From NCBI RefSeq assembly GCF_036038375.1, contig NZ_CP107935.1:5394001-5458000 (forward strand): DNA of 64,000 bases, read 5' to 3'. Made by a program: the position numbers and the translations under genes. Shown here piece after piece: positions 58,298 through 64,000 of this stretch. Numbering within the stretch: the stretch's first letter is position 1; every line of letters begins with the position of its first letter. The notes under the pieces are model-generated. The model was not told the DNA's origin. It saw only the letters and a program-made list of their open reading frames with translations, and searched no databases. The DNA is from Streptomyces sp. NBC_00414. Its GTDB lineage: Bacteria; Actinomycetota; Actinomycetes; Streptomycetales; Streptomycetaceae.

Positions 58298-58323
58298 GAC
58301 GCCCACCCCTGAAACACCGAGGA

Positions 58324-58369
58324 ACGTCGAAGGGCCCTGCCGACAGATGTCGGCAGGGCCCTTCGACGT
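58324..58369. terminator. Bidirectional terminator, 22-bp perfect arms
   Basis: ACGTCGAAGGGCCCTGCCGA with CA completes the 22-base left arm (58324-58345); the right arm is 58348-58369, two bases apart. It lies between two convergent genes. Confidence 0.88.
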
Positions 58370-58406
58370 GCACCGCGGTACCGGGTACCGGTGGCTGTTC
58401 CCTGTG

Positions 58407-58802
58407 TCAGCGGGCGACGGCGGCGTCCGCGTCGGCCGGCACGTCGGCCGTCGTGTCGGCGGGCACGGCCACCGGCGCGGGCATGGCCACGGCGGGCTCG
58501 GGGTCGCCGAGCATCGCGGACGCGTTCTGGAGCGGGGTCAGGACGCGCGGCGCGGCGGGCGTGGGCTCCTGGACGCTGCGGCAGGTGAAGCCGAGGCGCG
58601 CCATGGCCCGGGTGACCTCTCCGCCGGTGAAGTCGCGGCGGTCCTGGCGGGTGATGATCTCGCCGACCTGCTTGACGGGGTACTGGCGGCGGCCGATGAG
58701 TACGGACTCACCAGTGATGGCCTCGGGCTTGACGCCCTTCATCGAGTCCAGCACCCCGCTCTTGGTGAGGTCGAACGGGAACCGGGCGATGACACAGCGC
58801 AT
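58407..58802 (-). CDS. SCO5918-family protein
   Basis: A 131-residue protein of a Streptomyces-specific family. It opens MRCVIARFPFDLTKSGVLDS and has ITGESVLIGRRQYPVKQVGE and RDFTGGEVTRAMARLGFTCR. The tail is Ala/Pro/Val-rich. In other Streptomyces it is near a DEAD-box helicase and a cold-shock gene, as here. Its function is unknown but the context suggests an RNA- or cold-related role. Confidence 0.85.
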   Translation of the reverse strand: MRCVIARFPFDLTKSGVLDSMKGVKPEAITGESVLIGRRQYPVKQVGEIITRQDRRDFTGGEVTRAMARLGFTCRSVQEPTPAAPRVLTPLQNASAMLGDPEPAVAMPAPVAVPADTTADVPADADAAVAR

Positions 58803-59032
58803 GATGCCTCACAGTCACAGAGAGGGAGAACGGGGGCCGGAGGGGGCCGGCCCGGGCGGGGGCGGGGGTGGGACGGGTGGAGCGGCCTGACCGGGCGAGC
58901 GTGTCCGGTCCGTACGAGGCCGGTCCATGGACGGTACTCGCCGGTGGCGACGTACGGGGCGGCGGGCTGCCGCAACCGCGTCGCGGGACCGGCTCCGGGC
59001 ACCGTCGCGGTCACCGGCCGGGTCGGGCGCGA

Positions 59033-59064
59033 AAGGCCGGACGGCGGGTGGGCCGTCCGGCCTT
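59033..59064 (-). terminator. Terminator of the DEAD-box helicase gene
   Basis: 13-bp perfect stem (AAGGCCGGACGGC and complement) with a six-base loop, 11 bases after the helicase stop. Confidence 0.75.
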
Positions 59065-59075
59065 ACGGGACCGGA

Positions 59076-60596
59076 CTAGGCAGCCGCGTCGACGGCGGAC
59101 GAGCGCGGGGCCGGACGGCGGGCCGCGTCACCGGTGGAGCGGCTCCGGCTGCCACGGCCGCGCCGGCCGCGGGAGGCCGCGGACGGTGCCGAGGAGGTGC
59201 TGCGCCGGGGACGCTCGGAGGCGGGCGCCGTGATGGTGACCGGGACGCCCGAGGGGGCCTGGGCGCCGGTGATGCGGTTCAGTTCGGCTTCGCCCGAGCG
59301 GACCTGGGTGGTCTGCGGGTTGATGCCCGCGGCGGCCATCAGGCGGCTCATGTCGCGGCGCTGGTTGGGGGTCACCAGCGTGACGACGCTGCCGGACTCT
59401 CCCGCGCGGGCCGTACGGCCGCCGCGGTGGAGGTAGTCCTTGTGGTCGGTGGGCGGGTCGACGTTCACCACGAGGTCGAGGTTGTCGACGTGGATCCCGC
59501 GGGCCGCGACGTTGGTCGCCACCAGCACCGTCACATGCCCGGACTTGAAGCGGGACAGGGTCCGCGTGCGCTGCGGCTGGGACTTGCCGCCGTGCAGGGC
59601 CGCGGCCCGCACCCCGCTGCTCAGCAGGTGGTCGGTCAGCCGGTCCACCGCGTGCTTGGTGTCCAGGAACATGATCACGCGGCCTTCGCGGGCCGCGATC
59701 TCGGTGGTCGTCCGCTGCTTGTCCGCGCCGTGCACGTGCAGGACGTGGTGCTCCATGGTGGTGACCGCGCCCGCGGAAGGGTCGACGGAGTGGACCACGG
59801 GGTCGGTCAGGTAGCGGCGCACCAGCAGGTCGACGTTGCGGTCCAGCGTGGCCGAGAACAGCATCCGCTGGCCTTCGGGGCGCACCTGGTCGAGCAGCGC
59901 GGTGACCTGCGGCATGAAGCCCATGTCGGTCATCTGGTCGGCCTCGTCGAGGACGGTGATGGCGACCTGGTTCAGGCGGCAGTCACCACGGTCGATGAGG
60001 TCCTTGAGGCGGCCCGGGGTCGCGACGACGACCTCGGCGCCGGCGCGCAGCGCACCGGCCTGCTTGCCGATCGACATGCCGCCGACCACGGTGGTCAGCC
60101 GCAGCCGCAGGGAGCGGGCGTACGGGGTGAGCGCGTCGGTGACCTGCTGGGCCAGCTCGCGGGTGGGTACGAGGACGAGGGCCAGCGGCTGCCTCGGCTC
60201 GGCGCGCAGGCCCGCCGTGCGGGCGAGGAGGGCGAGGCCGAAGGCGAGGGTCTTGCCCGAGCCGGTGCGGCCGCGGCCGAGTACGTCACGGCCCGCGAGG
60301 GAGTTCGGCAGCGTCGCGCCCTGGATCGGGAACGGCACGGTCACACCCTCGTGGCCGAGCGCGTCCAGCAGCTGCGACGGCATGTCGAGATCGGCGAACG
60401 CCTCGACGGCGGGCAGGGCCGGGGTGACCGTCTTCGGCAGCGCGAACTCGCCCTGGGGCGAGCTCTGTCGGCGACCGTAGCTGCTGTCGGGACGGCGCGG
60501 GGCGCTGGAGCGGCTACCGCCACCGCTGCGGCCGGCGCTCGGACTTCCGGCGCTGCGGGTACGGGAGTAGCGGTCGTTCGTGCGCATACGGTTCAC
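59076..60596 (-). CDS. DEAD-box RNA helicase
   Basis: A 506-residue ATP-dependent RNA helicase. Motifs in order: Q-motif region FPIQGATLP, GRTGSGKT (I), PTRELAQQ (Ia), ATPGRLKD (Ib), LDEADQM (II, DEAD), FSATLDR (III), MFLDTKHAV (IV), VATNVAARGIHV (V) and HRGGRTARAG (VI). The N- and C-terminal tails are Arg/Ser-rich low complexity, typical of RNA-binding helicases. The start at the GTG at 60596 fits AAGGAAGG about six bases upstream better than the inner ATG at 60587. It is close to a cold-shock gene, consistent with cold adaptation. Confidence 0.94.
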   Translation of the reverse strand: MNRMRTNDRYSRTRSAGSPSAGRSGGGSRSSAPRRPDSSYGRRQSSPQGEFALPKTVTPALPAVEAFADLDMPSQLLDALGHEGVTVPFPIQGATLPNSLAGRDVLGRGRTGSGKTLAFGLALLARTAGLRAEPRQPLALVLVPTRELAQQVTDALTPYARSLRLRLTTVVGGMSIGKQAGALRAGAEVVVATPGRLKDLIDRGDCRLNQVAITVLDEADQMTDMGFMPQVTALLDQVRPEGQRMLFSATLDRNVDLLVRRYLTDPVVHSVDPSAGAVTTMEHHVLHVHGADKQRTTTEIAAREGRVIMFLDTKHAVDRLTDHLLSSGVRAAALHGGKSQPQRTRTLSRFKSGHVTVLVATNVAARGIHVDNLDLVVNVDPPTDHKDYLHRGGRTARAGESGSVVTLVTPNQRRDMSRLMAAAGINPQTTQVRSGEAELNRITGAQAPSGVPVTITAPASERPRRSTSSAPSAASRGRRGRGSRSRSTGDAARRPAPRSSAVDAAA

Positions 60597-60867
60597 GTGG
60601 AACCTTCCTTGACATGGCGCGTATCAAGGAATTCCCGCGGAAAACGAACAGCGCAGAGAATTGCAAGAACGAGCCGAAGTAATGGGTAGCCGAATCGATT
60701 GGTAAATCGAAGCGGCGGGGAATATTCGCGGGAGGCCTCGCCGGAGCGCTTGGCGCGTTTCCTGGGACGGGGTCGGTCGTTCCGTGCGGGTGGCTCCGAA
60801 GGATTTTCATCCGGAGCTTGGACGGAGGACCCCGAAGAGCGGGTCGCGAATCCCCTGGAATGCAGCG

Positions 60868-60903
60868 AGCTGGGGCCCGCACCCCAAGGTGCGGGCCCCA
60901 GCT
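60868..60903 (-). terminator. Terminator of the cold-shock gene
   Basis: A perfect 16-bp stem (AGCTGGGGCCCGCACC and complement) with a four-base loop CCAA, 16 bases after the cold-shock stop. Confidence 0.88.
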
Positions 60904-60919
60904 GCGAAGTGCGTGCCGA

Positions 60920-61123
60920 CTAGGCGGGAACGATGTTCTCGGCCGTCGGGCCCTTCTGACCCTGCGCGATGTCGAACGTGACCTTCTGGCCCTCGTTCAG
61001 CTCACGGAAGCCCTGGGCGGCAATGTTCGAGTAGTGGGCGAAGACGTCAGCGCCGCCACCGTCCTGCTCGATGAAGCCGAAGCCCTTTTCTGCGTTGAAC
61101 CACTTCACGGTACCGGAAGCCAT
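60920..61123 (-). CDS. Cold-shock protein, CspA family
   Basis: A 67-residue nucleic-acid-binding OB-fold protein. It has MASGTVKWFNAEKGFGFIEQ (RNP1), DVFAHYSNI (RNP2-like) and GQKVTFDIAQGQKGPTAENI. It binds single-stranded RNA and DNA. GAAGGAG lies just upstream of the ATG at 61123. The 5' leader to 61510 is long and partly structured, which is usual for cold-shock mRNAs. Confidence 0.95.
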   Translation of the reverse strand: MASGTVKWFNAEKGFGFIEQDGGGADVFAHYSNIAAQGFRELNEGQKVTFDIAQGQKGPTAENIVPA

Positions 61124-61222
61124 GTTTTTCTCCTTCGGGGCGGTGCGTCGGGGCGCACACTGTGTGCGCTCCGTGTCGCCGTGATGATCACCCCACCGGA
61201 AATGAAACCGGAGCCATAAAGG

Positions 61223-61251
61223 ATCCCCACCCGTAACGAACTGGTGGGGAT
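61223..61251 (-). promoter_or_regulatory. Hairpin in the long leader of the cold-shock gene
   Basis: ATCCCCACC at 61223-61231 pairs with GGTGGGGAT at 61243-61251 across an 11-base loop. It lies 100 bases upstream of the cold-shock start. It could be part of a temperature-responsive leader or the terminator of the lipase gene upstream. Confidence 0.45.
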
Positions 61252-61510
61252 GCCTGTCAAGATTTTCGGGAACCACAACATGCAACTGAGATCGAGACTA
61301 GCACGCCGAGATCGACCGTGCATGATGAATGAATCCGCTCAGCCTGTCGAGTAAGTAATATTCATCGCGCGTCGATCTCAATTCTCATCTGGCGGGCATA
61401 GATATTGGCGGGCCCGGGCGGCATGGTTTCTGGTTGCCGGCCGCGTGCGCCCGGCGGCGAACCGTGGGGGGCCGCCGCCGGGCGGGTCGGTCGTCCGCGC
61501 CCCCTCGGGG

Positions 61511-62836
61511 TCAGGGCCGGATCGGGAGGGTCCGGCAGTTGGAGGTGGTGGGCTTGGCCGCCAGGCGGTCGGTCAGCCAGTCGATGGCGTCGCCCTGGTC
61601 GGTCAGCAGCGGGGCGAAGTGGTTGAGGAGCGCGCTGCCCACGCCCGGCAGGACGACGGGCTTGTAGGTGACGTCGGCCCCCTTGCGGCACCAGTCGACG
61701 GCGAGGTCCCGCGACTGGCCGTGGGGTACGAGGTTGTCGCTGACGCCCGTCGCGAGCCGGACCGGCCCCGACGGCTTCAGCCGGCCGATGCGCTGGCCGT
61801 CCAGGAACGTCCTGAGCTCGGGCGTGGCGGCGATGATCTCGCTGATGGAGCGGCCGTCGGTGGTCCACTTGGTGCTCTTGGCGTAGCCGTAGCCGAAGAG
61901 GGCGTCGCCGACGCACATGGTGGACAGATCGGCGAGGGCCGCCTTTCCGGCCGCGTTGAGATGCGCCTCGGCGATCGGCTTCAGCTCCGGGTCGGACTGG
62001 AGGAAGCCGTTGAGCGACCAGCCCAGCGCACCGGCCAGCTCGCTGCCGTCGATGGCCTCGGTGACCGAGGTCAGGTCGGCGGGCGGCGCGCCCGCGTAGG
62101 TCCCGGCGAGGGTGACGTCGGGGGCGTAGGAGGACTGGAGCTCGGCGGCCGAGGCGGTCGCCCCGCCGCCCTGGCTGTAGCCGAACAGGCCGACCGGGGA
62201 GCCGGTGGTGACCGAGGCCCCGCCGAGCGAGCGGGCCGCGCGGACGGCGTCCAGGACCGCGTGTCCCTCGTCGACCCGGTCGACGTAGGTGTGCAGCCGG
62301 TCGGTCGCGCCCAAACCGGCGTAGTCGGTGACGACGACGGCGGTGCCCTTCGCGAGGAGCCGGTAGATCGCCAGGTCCTCGTAACCCACCGACACCGTCC
62401 GGCCGTTGAAGCTCAGCGGGTGTTCGAGGCCCATGGACGCGGCGCACTGGTCGCCCTGGCCCAGGGTGCCGGGTGCCACCGCGACGAGGGGACGAGGCCC
62501 CTCGCCCTTCCAGCGGGCCGTCGGCTCGATGTACGCCCCGGTGACGGCGACGGGCTTCCCGTTCGAGTCGGTGGACTTGTACATCAGCCGGGTCGCGGTG
62601 CCCGGCAGTGGTCCGTGCAGGCTGGGCAGGCTCAGGGCCAGCGGAAGGGGCTCGCTGCGCACGAGCGCGCCGTTCGCGGCGGGCAGGGCGGTCGGCGGGT
62701 TGTAGAAGGCGGGGATGGTGACGCCCCGGGACACGACCTCGTCCGTCGCGGTGGCGGCGGTGACCGTGAGTGCCTGGGCGGAGAGACAGGCGGCGGCGGT
62801 GACTGCCGCGGCCAGCAGTTTTCTGCGTGCGGGCAT
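61511..62836 (-). CDS. Secreted lipase (secretory lipase family)
   Basis: A 441-residue protein with a Sec signal peptide (KLLAAAVTAAACLSAQALTV, cleavage near residue 30) and the lipase nucleophile GYSQGG near residue 220, preceded by VVVTDYAGLGATDR. Later motifs include NLVPHGQSRDLAVDWC and ALLNHFAPLLTDQGDAIDWL (late catalytic His). The family hydrolyses triglycerides and esters. AGGAGG lies close to the ATG at 62836; the frame upstream of it is rejected. Palindromes in the upstream region suggest a dedicated regulator. Confidence 0.9.
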   Translation of the reverse strand: MPARRKLLAAAVTAAACLSAQALTVTAATATDEVVSRGVTIPAFYNPPTALPAANGALVRSEPLPLALSLPSLHGPLPGTATRLMYKSTDSNGKPVAVTGAYIEPTARWKGEGPRPLVAVAPGTLGQGDQCAASMGLEHPLSFNGRTVSVGYEDLAIYRLLAKGTAVVVTDYAGLGATDRLHTYVDRVDEGHAVLDAVRAARSLGGASVTTGSPVGLFGYSQGGGATASAAELQSSYAPDVTLAGTYAGAPPADLTSVTEAIDGSELAGALGWSLNGFLQSDPELKPIAEAHLNAAGKAALADLSTMCVGDALFGYGYAKSTKWTTDGRSISEIIAATPELRTFLDGQRIGRLKPSGPVRLATGVSDNLVPHGQSRDLAVDWCRKGADVTYKPVVLPGVGSALLNHFAPLLTDQGDAIDWLTDRLAAKPTTSNCRTLPIRP

Positions 62837-62952
62837 GGCGAACCTCCTGTGGAGCGGCCGGAGAGGTGCACAGGTGCGGCGGCACGGGGCGCAGACACGT
62901 CCCACGGGTCCGGCCGTGCCGCCGTGAAGTAGTTCGCCTGGAACTTACCTAT

Positions 62953-62965
62953 GAGTAAGTTACTC
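62953..62965. promoter_or_regulatory. Palindrome in the lipase promoter region
   Basis: GAGTAAGTTACTC, perfect around a central G. A related half-site pair, GTTACGGTTCGGTAAC, lies near 62983-62998. Both are in the 445-base divergent promoter region between the lipase and the MMPL gene; the rest of that region shows no gene. Confidence 0.5.
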
Positions 62966-63281
62966 GTGGTAGCAGTAGGGAGGTTACGGTTCGGTAACTT
63001 GACGGGTTGTCTAATAGCGGAGCCGTCCCGGTCACCCCGAGGACACCCCGAGCGCACCCCGAGCGCACCCCGGAGGCTCCCCGCGGGCAGGCCCGAAGCT
63101 GACGGGAGCCAGACCAGAGGCTGACACGGCGGCCCGCCCCCTCGTCCCGGAGGCGGAGCGGCAGGCCCGTTCCTACTGCGTACCGAGTAGCGAAATGTGT
63201 CGGCAGACGCACGACGACAGGACGGCCCTCCACCGGACAGCCTGGAAGGACATTGGGCACCAGATGTGGAGACCTCCTGCC

Positions 63282-64000
63282 GTGGCTACTTTCCTGTACC
63301 GACTGGGCCGTCTGGCCTTCCGGCGTCGCTGGTACGTCGCCCTGGTCTGGGCGGCCGTCCTGGCCGCGGTCGGCCTGGGCGCGATGAAGGCACCGGCAGC
63401 CGCCGACGAGGGATTCTCCATGCCCGGCATCGAGTCCCAGAAGGCCTTCGACCTGATGGAACAGCGCTTCCCCGGTACATCCGCGGACGGCGCGACCGCC
63501 AGGGTCGTCTTCGTCGCGCCGGGCGGTGAGAAGGTCACCGCCGCCGACAACAGGAAGGCCGTCGAGAAGACGGTCACCGAGCTGGCCGACGGCTCCCAGG
63601 TGGCGAGCGCCGCCGACCCCTTCGAGTCGAAGGCGGTCAGCAAGGACGGCACGACGGCGTACGCGACCGTCACCTACAAGGTCGGGCCCGAGGAGCTGAC
63701 GGACGCGAGCAGGTCCCACCTGGTGAAGGCTCTCGACGAGGCCCAGGACTCCGGGCTGACCGTCGAGGCCGGCGGGACCGCCATGGAGGAGAACGGCGGA
63801 CCGGGCGGAGCGGCCGAGCTGATCGGCGTCGCGATAGCCGCGGTCGTCCTGCTGGTCACCTTCGGTTCCCTCGCCGCGGCCGGACTGCCGCTGCTGACCG
63901 CCGTCATCGGCGTCGGCGTGAGCATGGCCACCATCCTGACCCTGGCCAGCACCCTCGGCCTGTCCACGACGACCGGCACCCTGGCGATGATGCTGGGCCT
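63282..64000 (+). CDS. MMPL-family transporter, N-terminal part (cut by window edge)
   Basis: The first about 240 residues of an RND-type MMPL exporter: a basic start and helix (ATFLYRLGRLAFRRRWYVAL, then WAAVLAAVGLGAM), a large external loop (FDLMEQRFPGTSADGATARV) and the start of the second membrane bundle (AIAAVVLLVTFGSLAAAGLP, GVSMATILTLASTLGLSTTT). The family exports lipids or drugs. The GTG at 63282 gives the normal N-terminus; an ATG six codons upstream is in frame. The rest lies beyond the right edge. Confidence 0.9.
   Translation, partial: MATFLYRLGRLAFRRRWYVALVWAAVLAAVGLGAMKAPAAADEGFSMPGIESQKAFDLMEQRFPGTSADGATARVVFVAPGGEKVTAADNRKAVEKTVTELADGSQVASAADPFESKAVSKDGTTAYATVTYKVGPEELTDASRSHLVKALDEAQDSGLTVEAGGTAMEENGGPGGAAELIGVAIAAVVLLVTFGSLAAAGLPLLTAVIGVGVSMATILTLASTLGLSTTTGTLAMMLG

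Noticed and set aside
58149..60689. 846-codon plus-strand ORF over the helicase
   Set aside because: Helicase motifs are all on the minus strand; this frame is a chance product of base composition.

Overview
The window is high-GC actinobacterial chromosome, almost certainly Streptomyces. Third codon positions are strongly G/C, many starts are GTG, and the families are typical of the genus: snapalysin with its LysR activator, a PhoX phosphatase behind a PhoP box, several SpoIIE-type phosphatases, a SARP-like regulator, and SCO2400- and SCO5918-family proteins. About 58 genes are supported. There are no rRNA or tRNA genes, no CRISPR array, no prophage and no insertion sequence. Most of the opposite-strand ORFs are shadows created by the GC bias.

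Layout. 1-6.5 kb: 5' part of metG, a VWA-domain protein, phoX with a PHO box, and the divergent snpR/snpA pair with a LysR-type dyad. 6.6-14.3 kb: a membrane-anchored EEP-family phosphoesterase, an alpha/beta hydrolase divergent from a MocR regulator with a direct-repeat operator, a membrane protein overlapping the MocR gene tail to tail, a DrrAB-type ABC exporter and two small proteins. 14.6-26.1 kb: a membrane SpoIIE-type phosphatase, an unknown protein, an M20D amidohydrolase, a TM-helix channel-like protein, an XRE-TPR regulator divergent from an unannotated 37-residue hydrophobic peptide, a YraQ-type permease with its TIGR03943 partner, and a PAS-GAF-SpoIIE phosphatase. 26.2-30.8 kb: two divergent sigma-factor modules, each joined to a cell-wall enzyme that has lost its catalytic residues. 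31-47 kb: a DUF5519 protein, a TcmP-like methyltransferase, a hydrolase, a BTAD/SARP regulator carrying three in-frame copies of a chromosomal repeat, a lipoprotein, a GH15 glycosidase, an FkbM methyltransferase, a Ser/Thr kinase, a PucR regulator, NfeD plus flotillin, and a KhtTU-like K+/H+ antiporter. 47.8-64 kb: TatA-like and TerD proteins, BlaI, Spo0M, a tandem CNNM/CorC pair, GNAT, PAS-SpoIIE, SCO2400 family, MerR, SCO5918 family, a DEAD-box helicase, a cold-shock protein, a secreted lipase and the start of an MMPL transporter.

The window has two unusual themes. The first is a dispersed, oriented repeat with core GGGGCGCGGGGAACTGCGC and its complement, present in more than 20 copies. It occurs singly, in head-to-head pairs that form very long hairpins, and in arrays with a 66-74 bp period. 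One array lies in frame inside a regulator gene, and another copy supplies the stop codon of a hydrolase. The second is the 26.2-30.8 kb locus. A sigma-like protein fused to a membrane/extracellular domain is coupled to a class A PBP whose transpeptidase motifs are destroyed. Divergently, an ECF sigma factor is coupled to a membrane protein with an inactivated L,D-transpeptidase fold. I infer that these are cell-wall sensors built from pseudoenzymes.

Several operators can be read directly: the PHO box, LysR and MocR sites, three CTGCCG-N5-CGGCA(G/A) palindromes beside pucR, and BlaI-type sites at terD/blaI and spo0M. Strong hairpin terminators separate many units and in one case decide a start codon. 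All functional calls come from reading motifs; no database search was possible.
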